Source: Niabella drilacis
GTDB taxonomy: Bacteria; Bacteroidota; Bacteroidia; Chitinophagales; Chitinophagaceae
Length of the DNA stretch: 64,000 nucleotides
NCBI RefSeq assembly: GCF_900101395.1
Contig: NZ_FMZO01000003.1
Location: forward strand, 1-64,000
Reading direction: 5' to 3'
How positions within the stretch are numbered: position 1 is the stretch's first letter; each line of letters starts with the position of its first letter. The position numbers and the translations under genes were made by a program. Below the pieces are notes generated by a model. The model did not search any database, was not told where the DNA came from, and worked only from the letters and a program-made list of their open reading frames with translations. Below, piece by piece: positions 7,741-15,425 of the stretch.

Positions 7741-8349
7741 ATGAAGGAAGGACCAATAAAATCTTCTATAAGGCCGTTAATAAATTATTTCAATAATCTT
7801 ATTCCTTTAAATGATAAGGAACAAGATTCGGTATTCACCTATTTTGTTCCACGCCTGTACCGTAAACGGCAATATATACTTCAGGAGGGCGACACCTGTG
7901 CCCAATTTAATTTTATCGTTAGCGGATGTCTGCGTATGTATAAGATTGATGAGAAAGGGAATACCCATGTTATTTATTTTGCTACTGAAAATTGGTGGAT
8001 GATTGATTTGGGTAGTTTTTATAGCAAAAAACCTTCCGAGTTGAACATCGAAGCCATGGAAGATACCATGGTACTACAGATCAGCTATGACAACCTTACG
8101 ACACTCTATATGCAAGCCCCCAAGTTCAACCGCATTTTCCGGGTTTTGATTGAAAATAGTTACGTGGCGCTACAAAAACGCCTGTTGCAGAACATCAGCT
8201 CCACTGCCGAAGAACGCTATCTGGCATTTATTGAGACATATCCTCACCTAATCAACCGGCTTCCGCAGCTTCAAATTGCCTCATTTCTTGGAATTACGCC
8301 GGAATTCTTAAGCCGTTTGCGCAGCAAGCTTAGCAAGCAAAATCCTTAA
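7741..8349 (+). CDS. Crp/Fnr-family transcription regulator
   Basis: A 202-residue regulator with an N-terminal cyclic-nucleotide-binding-like beta-barrel (about residues 15-130) and a short C-terminal helix-turn-helix (QLQIASFLGITPEFLSRLRS). Crp-like proteins with this shortened DNA-binding end are common in Bacteroidota, and whether they bind cAMP is usually unknown. No Cys cluster is present, so it is not an FNR-type oxygen sensor. It has a good promoter and is followed 103 bases later by a reductase gene. It may regulate the downstream genes to 11729, but the sequence does not prove this. Confidence 0.88.
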   Translation: MKEGPIKSSIRPLINYFNNLIPLNDKEQDSVFTYFVPRLYRKRQYILQEGDTCAQFNFIVSGCLRMYKIDEKGNTHVIYFATENWWMIDLGSFYSKKPSELNIEAMEDTMVLQISYDNLTTLYMQAPKFNRIFRVLIENSYVALQKRLLQNISSTAEERYLAFIETYPHLINRLPQLQIASFLGITPEFLSRLRSKLSKQNP

Positions 8350-8452
8350 ACTAGATCAATACTAATTCTTGATATTATTCATTGGAAGCAGCGGCTATCC
8401 AGATGGATATTTGCATTACTAAATTATTCAAAGAACAAAAAAGAGAAATAGT

Positions 8453-9103
8453 ATGGAAGAAAATCAAACAGTTGCTGTTATAGGTCTTGGCAATATCGGA
8501 CAGGTTGTGGCTGGTAATCTCGCTAAATCGGGCAGGCATTTTATCGTAGGGGGTAGAAACATTAAGAAAGTGAATGCATTAGCCGAGAGCTGGGGGGCAG
8601 CAGCAAAGCCCAGCAATATCCCGGACGCGGTCAAAGCGGCAGATATTATCATCTTAGCCATACCATTTGGTGAAATAAGCGGTTTTCTGAAACAGTATGA
8701 AACCAGTTTGCAAGGCAAATTAATCATTGACCCCTCTAATCCCATTGCTCCTGATGAAAGTGGCGGGTTCAAAAAAGTCATCGGCAACAATGAATCGGCC
8801 GGTCAACTCAATGTCACGGCACTTCCAAATGGTGCAGAACTGGCAAAAGCGTTAGGAACATTGGGAGCCGACTCTCTTGCAGGCGCAGCCTTTCAAAAGC
8901 CTGAACAGGCAGTGTTGTTTTATGCAACAGATGATACAAGCATTAACGCAGACGTTGAACAATTAATCCGTGACAACGGTTTTGAACCGGTAAGAGTTGG
9001 CGGACTAGACCAATCCATAAGGTTAGAAGTATTTGGCGACCTGCACGAATTTGGGGCATTAGGTAAAACCGTTACAGCCGCAGAAGCAAAAGGGAAAATT
9101 TAA
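8453..9103 (+). CDS. NADP-dependent F420-reductase-like oxidoreductase
   Basis: A 216-residue cytoplasmic protein with an N-terminal Rossmann fold. It shows GLGNIGQVVAGNLAKSG at residues 11-27 and a conserved DPSNP segment in the middle. It belongs to the family annotated as coenzyme-F420-dependent NADP oxidoreductase. Bacteroidota generally lack F420, so the real substrate is unknown and the name reflects only the fold. It lies 31 bases before the next gene, in a probable operon with the secreted proteins downstream. Confidence 0.8.
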   Translation: MEENQTVAVIGLGNIGQVVAGNLAKSGRHFIVGGRNIKKVNALAESWGAAAKPSNIPDAVKAADIIILAIPFGEISGFLKQYETSLQGKLIIDPSNPIAPDESGGFKKVIGNNESAGQLNVTALPNGAELAKALGTLGADSLAGAAFQKPEQAVLFYATDDTSINADVEQLIRDNGFEPVRVGGLDQSIRLEVFGDLHEFGALGKTVTAAEAKGKI

Positions 9104-9134
9104 CAGGTTCTTTAACCTAAAATCCAGGGATAAT

Positions 9135-9839
9135 ATGAAATGGAGAAAAACGGCTTTATCTGTTTTTGCAGCAATGGTTTCTATCACTTCTTCCAAGGCA
9201 CAGATTATTGAATTTGAGGGAAAGAAATTTGAGTTAGCAAATGTTACCGCTTCTGTTGAAACATTTAAAGGCGAAAAGGTTTTAAAAGTAGAACGGGATT
9301 TGCAAAAACTCCCGTTTGATACCGCCAATTTGGAATCTACTGTTGATGAACCAACCTTTGTCAAACTAAAAGACCTGGACCTTGAAAATGGAACGATTGA
9401 GGTGAAATTTTACAGCCAAATTCAAAATCCATCACTATTTGCACAATCGCAAGGTTTTATAGGGATGGCTTTTAGAGTGAATGAAGACAACACAGCCTAC
9501 GAATCTATTTACCTAAGACCCAAAGTAGGTAGGTCGGATAATCAGCTCTTTCGAAACAAAACGGTACAGTATTATTCCTATCCCGATTATAAGTTTGATA
9601 AATTACGAAAACAGGCAGATGGAAAATACGAAACCACCGCGCCTGTTAGCATCAATGAGTGGATCACCATGCGGATAGAAGTACAGGGCGAAAAAGCTTA
9701 TATGTATATCAACAATGCAAAGTACTCAACCTTTGTAGTCGATAAAATGCTTGGGCACATAAAAAGGGGTTCAGTTGCTTTATGGGTCGATATTGGAACT
9801 ATCGGTTACTTTAAAGACCTGAAAATCACAAAACATTAA
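9135..9839 (+). CDS. Secreted lectin-fold protein (paralog 1)
   Basis: A 234-residue exported protein with a signal peptide ending near SSKAQ (residue 23). The mature part has the alternating strands and WITMRIEVQG / YMYINNAKYS pattern of concanavalin-A-like (LamG/DUF1080-type) beta-sandwiches. The final segment is SVALWVDIGTIGYFKDLKITK. It is a clear paralog of the gene at 10411, sharing for example FVKLKDLDLENGTIEVK and SYPDYKFDKLRK. No catalytic motif is evident, so carbohydrate binding is only an inference from the fold. It lies in a co-oriented row with a DinB gene and its own paralog. Confidence 0.72.
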   Translation: MKWRKTALSVFAAMVSITSSKAQIIEFEGKKFELANVTASVETFKGEKVLKVERDLQKLPFDTANLESTVDEPTFVKLKDLDLENGTIEVKFYSQIQNPSLFAQSQGFIGMAFRVNEDNTAYESIYLRPKVGRSDNQLFRNKTVQYYSYPDYKFDKLRKQADGKYETTAPVSINEWITMRIEVQGEKAYMYINNAKYSTFVVDKMLGHIKRGSVALWVDIGTIGYFKDLKITKH

Positions 9840-9868
9840 AATAGTCACTAAACACAAAATCAAAAAAT

Positions 9869-10399
9869 ATGAAAAGATGTAAAATTTTGATTGCCATTTA
9901 TTCAATGCTGTTATTGAGCAGTTCTTCCTTCGCACAGTCGTCAGTAAATGATCTGGTTAAAGAATGGGAAAGGGCAAAAGCCTATACCAAAGAATATCTG
10001 GATGCGATGCCTGCAGAAAAGTATAGGTATAAGCCAACTCCTGAAATGCGCACTTTTGCGGAGCAAATGCTGCACTTGTCCGCAACTAACTATGCTTTTG
10101 CCGCTGCCGCTGCTGGAAACAAAAGCCCTTACGGCATGGGCGAACTGGAAAAGACTACGGATAAGTCAAAAGAAAATATTACAAAAATTGTTATAGCGGG
10201 ATACGATTTTGTAATTGGTGGGCTGAAGAAAATAAGCCCTGAACAATTGAATGAAAAAATTCAGCTTTTCGGAAAGTTTGACATGGCAAGGACTCAGGTT
10301 TTTGAAAAGGCTTTTGAACACCAGACCCATCACCGGGGACAAACTACAGTATATCTTCGATTGGCAGGTGTAAAGCCTCCTCAGGAAAAATTATTTTAA
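9869..10399 (+). CDS. Secreted DinB-family protein
   Basis: A 176-residue four-helix-bundle protein of the DinB/YfiT type. It has an N-terminal signal peptide (to about SSFAQ, residue 23), whereas most DinB proteins are cytoplasmic. Three conserved histidines able to bind a divalent metal are H69 (EQMLHLS), H151 and H155 (HQTHHRGQ). Family members include metal-dependent thiol transferases, but most are uncharacterised. It is placed 29 bases after one lectin-fold gene and 11 bases before its paralog, so the three are almost certainly co-transcribed. Confidence 0.85.
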   Translation: MKRCKILIAIYSMLLLSSSSFAQSSVNDLVKEWERAKAYTKEYLDAMPAEKYRYKPTPEMRTFAEQMLHLSATNYAFAAAAAGNKSPYGMGELEKTTDKSKENITKIVIAGYDFVIGGLKKISPEQLNEKIQLFGKFDMARTQVFEKAFEHQTHHRGQTTVYLRLAGVKPPQEKLF

Positions 10400-10410
10400 A
10401 TACGCTGAAA

Positions 10411-11103
10411 ATGAAAAAATATACGGTAACCGCGCTATTCATCCTTTTTGCCTTTACGCTATTTGGGCAAAACGTCACCTTTAAAAAACAAGAGTTTGAA
10501 CTAAATAAGGTAAAGGCATCAGTTGTAAAGCTGAAAGGACAGGAAGTGCTGAAGGTTGAAAGAGATTTAGAGGCGTTTCCTTTTGACAAAAACAAGATGG
10601 CCTCAACCGTAGACGAGCCCACCTATGCCAGGCTAAAAGGTGTTAATCTGGAAAATGGAATTATTGAGGTCAAGGTATTAAGTCGATTGCTTAAAAGCGC
10701 TCCTGATTTTGCCCGTGGATTTATAGGAATTGCTTTCAGGGCTAATGATAGCAACACCAGTTTTCAATCTATATACATTCGCCCCACGAATGGCCGGGCT
10801 AATAATCAATTCCGCCGAAACCATACAGTGCAGTACTTTTCCTATCCCGATTATAAGTTCGACAGACTACGGAAAGAATTTCCCGAAATGTTTGAGACTT
10901 ACGCCGATATAGGGTTAGATGAATGGATTACGTTGCGTTTAGAAATCAACGACCGCAAGACGTATCTGTATATCAATGGACAAAAGAACCCCTCGTTTAT
11001 TGTTGATGAAATGAAAGGAGGGAATAAAAGCGGCTCAGTGGCGCTATGGGTGGATATAGGCACAGAGGGGTATTTTAAGGATTTAAAAATTACAAAACAG
11101 TAG
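10411..11103 (+). CDS. Secreted lectin-fold protein (paralog 2)
   Basis: A 230-residue exported protein with a signal peptide ending at LFGQ. It is homologous along its full length to the protein at 9135, with matching segments such as YARLKGVNLENGIIEVK, SYPDYKFDRLRK and SVALWVDIGTEGYFKDLKI. The concanavalin-A-like fold is inferred from this pattern. The two copies flank the DinB gene and are clearly diverged, so the duplication is not recent. The stop codon abuts the start region of the HExxH protein that follows. Confidence 0.72.
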   Translation: MKKYTVTALFILFAFTLFGQNVTFKKQEFELNKVKASVVKLKGQEVLKVERDLEAFPFDKNKMASTVDEPTYARLKGVNLENGIIEVKVLSRLLKSAPDFARGFIGIAFRANDSNTSFQSIYIRPTNGRANNQFRRNHTVQYFSYPDYKFDRLRKEFPEMFETYADIGLDEWITLRLEINDRKTYLYINGQKNPSFIVDEMKGGNKSGSVALWVDIGTEGYFKDLKITKQ

Positions 11104-11123
11104 GGTGGCTTATAAACAACGTT

Positions 11124-11729
11124 ATAAAAAGGCTCATAAAAAAAGCAATTCTCTTTACCCTTGTTTTACTGGCGGCATCAGTAAATGCATTTGCACAGAA
11201 AAAAATAAAGGTAGATTTAATAAATAGCGATCGGGATTTTTGGGGCAGCATCAGACCCAAAACCCTCGTCGTTAAAACGCTGATTGATAATCTGCAGATG
11301 AGTATCAATGGTCTCAGAGAGCTATATCCTGATTTCAAAAGAGCAGCCACATATTTTATTATAGGTTTTCGTCAGCAAGGAGGGACGGTTAGAGATAATC
11401 TTTCAATTATTGGATCAGAAGTCGTGATGTCCTTTTCTGGTAGGGATAGTGCTGGACTGGCAGGAATTGTTGTTCATGAATACGTGCATACACAACAGAG
11501 TAAACCCGACTTTAGAAATATTAATGTATTGACTTCTTCAATCAGAGAAGGCGCATGTGACTTTATTTCTGAATTAGTTTTAAGAAAAGATCTGACATTG
11601 CCGTATATCAAGTATGGATTAAAAAATGAAGTGGCCGTCTGGAAAGTATTTGTACAGGATATGTTATCCACAGCAAATGACTTTTGGGTTGGCACAGGTA
11701 ACAATCCACTTTTGCCCGAAAAAGATTGA
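11124..11729 (+). CDS. Secreted HExxH-type protein with no standard start codon
   Basis: The first ATG in frame is at 11298. The same open frame extends upstream to 11079 and encodes a typical signal peptide (IKKAILFTLVLLAASVNAFAQ) followed by conserved sequence. No ATG, GTG or TTG exists upstream of 11298 in this frame; candidate starts are only ATA codons such as 11124. The mature part carries VVHEYVHTQQ, a zinc-peptidase-like HExxH motif, and SIREGACDFISELVL, as in DUF2268-like proteins of Bacteroidota. Either a rare start is used or the start codon has been lost by mutation. A fragment of a paralog lies at 37071-37441. Confidence 0.6.
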   Translation: MKRLIKKAILFTLVLLAASVNAFAQKKIKVDLINSDRDFWGSIRPKTLVVKTLIDNLQMSINGLRELYPDFKRAATYFIIGFRQQGGTVRDNLSIIGSEVVMSFSGRDSAGLAGIVVHEYVHTQQSKPDFRNINVLTSSIREGACDFISELVLRKDLTLPYIKYGLKNEVAVWKVFVQDMLSTANDFWVGTGNNPLLPEKD

Positions 11730-12396
11730 GGCGGTGTAATCGTTACACCACATGCCGTTTGCCGCTTATGTACGGACTGACGAACTTTTACACTTTACAA
11801 TGACCCAATGACCCTTTATTTGCCCAATATTCCATTTTGGGTGTTGCGACTTTGACAGTCCGGCAATTCACAAAGACTTCATCCGCTGGTTTTCTTAGTT
11901 AGCGATTCCTGTTTTTCCGGAACATCAAAAACGCCCTCAGGAAGGAGGGTTTTATAAAGTATACGTTTATCGGGCAGATCGCCGGAATTCCATAAAATAC
12001 TAAGATTTTGAATCTTTTTAAGGACGGTAATTCCCGCTTGCTATGCGCAACTTACGAGTAGTAAAAAAACGCCTGGTTTCACCAACCAAAACTTCCACCG
12101 CGGCTTTTGGTGGGCTGCTCAGCGGTTGATGTTGTCTTTTCTGTTCACTTTTTATATTTTTCCTTGGCTTCAGCAAGTGCATTATCCAGCCATAGTTCAT
12201 ACCAACCCGGGAGGCGGACCCTTTGCTGTATTACCGGACTCCGCCGTCAGATAAATATCGCTCTTATTCCCCGGGGCACACCGGCACAGATGACCGGGGG
12301 ATGTAAATAAATCTTCTGATAATATAGGGTAACAAACTGCAGGTTTCTTTGATCTACAACTAAAGATTGTAGAAAACAATACAAAATCAAAATGTT
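11730..12396. other. Intergenic region with hairpins and a possible gene relic
   Basis: No convincing gene. A 7-base hairpin (11733-11739 with 11743-11749) follows the stop codon of the preceding gene. A terminator-like hairpin lies at 11934-11953. On the minus strand, 12145-12246 encodes a 33-codon protein-like tail (QQRVRLPGWYELWLDNALAE) ending in a stop. It could be the C-terminal relic of a lost gene. The base composition is uneven, consistent with a scarred junction. Confidence 0.4.
11934..11953 (+). terminator. Rho-independent terminator-like hairpin
   Basis: CCCTC (11934-11938) pairs with GAGGG (11945-11949) across a 6-base loop, followed by TTTT. It would end transcripts coming from the 7741-11729 cluster. 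Confidence 0.55.
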
Positions 12397-14172
12397 ATGA
12401 AAACAATACTGCTTTCGCTGTTCCTGGGTGTAACGGTTATAATTGCCGACGCTCAACAACCGGTTCTTGTTTCAATTGGCGGAGGGGGCCATAGGACCTC
12501 AACCTCTATGAAGGATAAAAACTACCTTGGAAATGGCTACCTGGTACAGGGAAACGTATTTATCCCTTTTTTGAGTAAGGGAAATGGACGGTTTGAACTG
12601 GGGCTTTTAACCGGGGGCACTTATTATACCAGCCAGGCCCTGGCACCTGATGATAAGAACCTGGCAGCTACTTATAAGCTCTATAATGGTAACCTGGGTA
12701 TTACCACTACTCAAAAAAAGGGAGCTTCGGGTAACGGGTTCACCGGTGTATTAGGGCTGCAGGCTCATTTCAAAGCGGGCTCGTTTATACTATCCCCCTC
12801 CTTTAATGGCGGCTATACCAGTTTTAAAGAAGGAGGCTTTGCGCAATATGCCAGTATCGTTAAGGCAGATGGTACTACACAAAGCATAACCCTTTCCGAC
12901 AGGCCAGAGGAAAGAGAAACAGGGTGGGGCCTGATCCCGGAACTGAAGATCAGCTATCCTTTCACAGAAAGGTTTCGTGTGTATGTCGCTGCCGGTTTAA
13001 ACACAGGGGGAAAGATCCGCTCCGGGCTGCGGATATTAGAGCCCCAGGGAGGCTTTAATGATAAGCATACCTATGAACCTTCACAGCTGAGTGCAGGAAG
13101 GCTGATCAGCCGGCCGGCAGAAGCGCATTATCAAACCCTGATGTTTGGGGCCGGTGTAAGCTGGGCTGTTGGTGGCAAAACAAGGCGGTTAAAGGGTAAG
13201 GTAATCAAGACTGGCGATAATGGTGCAAGGCAAACGCAGGGATCCGACTTTGGCGAAAAAGTAAATGCAGGTTTACAGCCAGGAGCCGGAGCTTTGGCGC
13301 AAGGATCCAGGAGCGGCATTGGTGGGATGGCAAAGCCGGGAGGTGCGGTTTCATCTTCCTATGCAGCAGGGAGAATGAACCAGACAGACTCAACGAATAA
13401 GATGCCCGGCCGGTTATCGATGACACCCACTACTGCGAGGCAAACTCAGGGAATGACCTTTGGTGAGAAAACGGATACAGAAAACCGGGCAATAACAAAT
13501 ACGGGGTATAAATGTGATTACTGCGGCGAGGTATTTGAAACAGATGATAAAATGCTGGATCACCAGGCTACCTGCAAAAAAGCCCATGCTGCAGCGGGTG
13601 TGGGAAGAACCTATACCGGTGGCCGTAAAAATGAGGCTTCAGGTCAAAATGCAATGGCTACCCCGGGTACTCCAATCGGGGGGATTGTAGTAAAGGGAGG
13701 AAAAAATCCCGGCCTCCAGGATATGATTGCCGTTTCGGATGAAAATGGAGCAGTGACATTTGCGATAACAGAACCCGGCGAATATATTTTGCAACTCTCT
13801 GTTCCGGATGCCCCGGGAAAAAGTATCAGCGAGCCAGGTGTAAAAGGCCCGGCCAATAAGGGTAAAAGAAAAGGAAGAACCTATACCGGCGGCCGTAAAA
13901 ATGAGGTTTCAGATCAAAATGCAATGGCTGCCCCGGGTACTCCAATCGGGGGGATTGTGGTAAAGGGAGGGAAAAATCCTGGTGGTAATTTCACCGGTTT
14001 AACCGTTAGTGAAAACGGAACCCTGCAGTTCGAAGTTTTAGAAGCTGGTAGCTATCAATTTATCATACAAACACCGGGAACCGGAGCTCAGAATAAGGGT
14101 AAACAGAAAAAGGAAAAGGTAAATGAACGGCCTTCCTCAGGCTTAAAGGACACGCTAAAAACAAATGTTTAA
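12397..14172 (+). CDS. Mosaic exported protein with C2HC zinc-finger-like motif
   Basis: A 591-residue protein not recognised as a whole. Residues 1-19 are a signal peptide. Residues 20-265 have the glycine/aromatic alternation of a small outer-membrane-type beta-barrel (for example FGAGVSWAVGG near 251). Then come two short ARQTQGxxFGEK repeats (277-288 and 347-358). A C-x2-C-x12-H-x3-C motif follows (C373, C376, H389, C393), resembling a classical C2H2 finger with the last His replaced by Cys. Next are two 37-residue near-identical repeats (403-439 and 493-529), each followed by a short beta-rich unit (LTVSENGTLQFEVLEAGSYQF in the second). A zinc-finger-like motif in an exported protein is unusual. 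The gene is monocistronic with a strong hairpin downstream. Confidence 0.75.
   Translation: MKTILLSLFLGVTVIIADAQQPVLVSIGGGGHRTSTSMKDKNYLGNGYLVQGNVFIPFLSKGNGRFELGLLTGGTYYTSQALAPDDKNLAATYKLYNGNLGITTTQKKGASGNGFTGVLGLQAHFKAGSFILSPSFNGGYTSFKEGGFAQYASIVKADGTTQSITLSDRPEERETGWGLIPELKISYPFTERFRVYVAAGLNTGGKIRSGLRILEPQGGFNDKHTYEPSQLSAGRLISRPAEAHYQTLMFGAGVSWAVGGKTRRLKGKVIKTGDNGARQTQGSDFGEKVNAGLQPGAGALAQGSRSGIGGMAKPGGAVSSSYAAGRMNQTDSTNKMPGRLSMTPTTARQTQGMTFGEKTDTENRAITNTGYKCDYCGEVFETDDKMLDHQATCKKAHAAAGVGRTYTGGRKNEASGQNAMATPGTPIGGIVVKGGKNPGLQDMIAVSDENGAVTFAITEPGEYILQLSVPDAPGKSISEPGVKGPANKGKRKGRTYTGGRKNEVSDQNAMAAPGTPIGGIVVKGGKNPGGNFTGLTVSENGTLQFEVLEAGSYQFIIQTPGTGAQNKGKQKKEKVNERPSSGLKDTLKTNV
13603..13983 (+). 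repeat. Direct repeat within the mosaic gene
   Basis: Bases 13603-13713 and 13873-13983 (111 bases each, offset 270) are nearly identical. They encode the GRTYTGGRKNE...GIVVKGGKNPG units with few amino-acid changes. The similarity at DNA level suggests a fairly recent tandem duplication of a 270-base module. Confidence 0.85.
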
Positions 14173-14257
14173 ACGCATTGCTCAACTGGCCCATCCGCAG
14201 CACAAATTTCTCCCCGGCAGGGAGCGCCAAAAGCGAACCAAAAAGACATCAACAAAT

Positions 14258-14288
14258 GCTGAAACCCTCTATATTAGAGGGCTTCAGC
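14258..14288 (+). terminator. Strong hairpin after the mosaic gene
   Basis: GCTGAAACCCTCTA pairs with TAGAGGGCTTCAGC (14 pairs, one mismatch) around a 3-base loop, followed by a short GTTTTG stretch. It is placed 86 bases after the stop codon and could act in both directions. Confidence 0.5.
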
Positions 14289-14594
14289 GTTTTGTCGCCC
14301 CTTGCCAGTTTCGCCGAAATCCGCCTATTGGCATTAATTTATTTGAACTTTGCATGGGTTTTGATGCTCCCTGTCCGGTAAGGCTGGTCTCCGGCCAGTT
14401 ATTAATAACCAGCAAAAGGACATCGTGGCTGTATCTATCGTTATACTAATCAGCTATTGGAACAAGAAAAATAAGAAAGAGCCCTCCCGACCCATATTCG
14501 CGTGACCATTGATAACAACCATTAGTACTACCAGGTCCTGCCCGTAAAGGTTTCACTTGGCTACTGTTACGCTAACAGCACGCTTTCGGAAAAT

Positions 14595-15044
14595 ATGAAA
14601 CGCTTTGGTATTAGGGCAAAATCCCAAATGTGCAACCTGGTTCCTTTGCCATCCAATGATATTTTCGGGAAACCATCTAAAACATCGGTTTTATGCTTCA
14701 AAGAACAAAAAGCCGTTATCGCTGAACTATGCAAAAAATCAAAACCTATAATCGAAGCATACAAGTTGGTGTCAGCATTTAGGCATATGATGCTGAAAGA
14801 ACATAGCAGTACGCATTTAACAGAATGGAACAACGCGACAGATAAATCTGAGGTAGCCGAAATAGCTGGATTTGTAAGCGGCCTGCTTATGGGTTTGAAG
14901 GCTGTAAAAAATGCTTTTGATCGGGGCCGGAGTAATGGTCCTGCAGAAGCGAACGTTAATAAATAAAAAACATTTAAACGTCAAATGTATGGTCGCAGTT
15001 CTTTAGGATTGCCGGAACGCAGATTCATGTTAGCGCTCACGTAG
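14595..15044 (+). pseudogene. ISL3-family transposase, 3' remnant
   Basis: Codes for the C-terminal part of an ISL3 (IS204/IS1001/IS1165-type) transposase, recognised by GRSNGPAEANVNK followed by KTFKRQMYGR. A TAA at 14964-14966 interrupts the frame exactly where the family has a Leu codon (VNKLK...KRQMYGR). A single base change from TTA would explain it. Reading continues in the same frame to a TAG at 15042-15044. The N-terminal half, including most catalytic residues, is missing. The right inverted repeat follows directly, so the element has lost its left part and cannot move by itself. Confidence 0.8.
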
Positions 15045-15066
15045 TACCAAATTTGGGGGAAGAACC
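15045..15066 (-). repeat. Right terminal repeat of the ISL3 remnant
   Basis: On the minus strand this reads GGTTCTTCCCCCAAATTTGG and two more bases. It fits the GGxTCTTC start common in ISL3-family ends and begins at the base after the transposase stop. No matching left end is visible in 14173-14595. Confidence 0.6.
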
Positions 15067-15322
15067 AACATCAGCAGGAGCGGAAAACGGCGGCATCAAT
15101 GCGGGGAAATATCGTTTCCGTTCGGGGACGACCGGGAATTGCTTCCGGCCCGGGTCGTCATATCCGGGAGCGGATTTTACGCCGGGCACGATGCAGAAGG
15201 GGCGCGGACCGCAATGTATGATAAGCGCAGATGATACATCACTGGAAATACTGTTTTGAGAATAATTTGGTTGACTTTTGTAAAGGATTGGTTTTCATTC
15301 ATTTAATGCTGTCTATTGGAAA
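15067..15322. other. Intergenic, no gene supported
   Basis: A GC-rich stretch to about 15240 is open in one frame from a TTG codon. It shows no start context, no recognisable domain and biased low-complexity residues, so I do not call a gene. It may be the flank into which the ISL3 element inserted. The remainder is AT-rich promoter DNA of the AraC gene. Confidence 0.4.
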
Positions 15323-15379
15323 TGTAAGGTTTTTGTAAGGGCCATTTCTGGTTATTATGTCTGTGAGCAGATAAGTTTA
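15323..15379 (+). promoter_or_regulatory. Phased TGTAAGG direct repeat and -7 box before AraC gene
   Basis: TGTAAGG occurs at 15323-15329 and 15334-15340, exactly one helical turn (11 bases) apart. A -7-like TAAGTTTA (15372-15379) lies 31 bases further on. The same arrangement is found at 25572-25629. Tandem 11-base-phased repeats are typical of sites for OmpR/PhoB-type dimers; the binding protein is unknown. Confidence 0.6.
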
Positions 15380-15425
15380 TCGTTCCAACGTTGCACTTAC
15401 TTCTTTATACTATTCATTCTTAAAT

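Noticed and set aside
14165-14449. 94-codon frame after the mosaic gene
   Set aside because: It runs through the terminator hairpin and encodes an unpatterned basic peptide.
15053-15259. 68-codon frame from a TTG codon
   Set aside because: It starts inside the ISL3 terminal repeat and is low in sequence complexity; more likely a flank scar than a gene.
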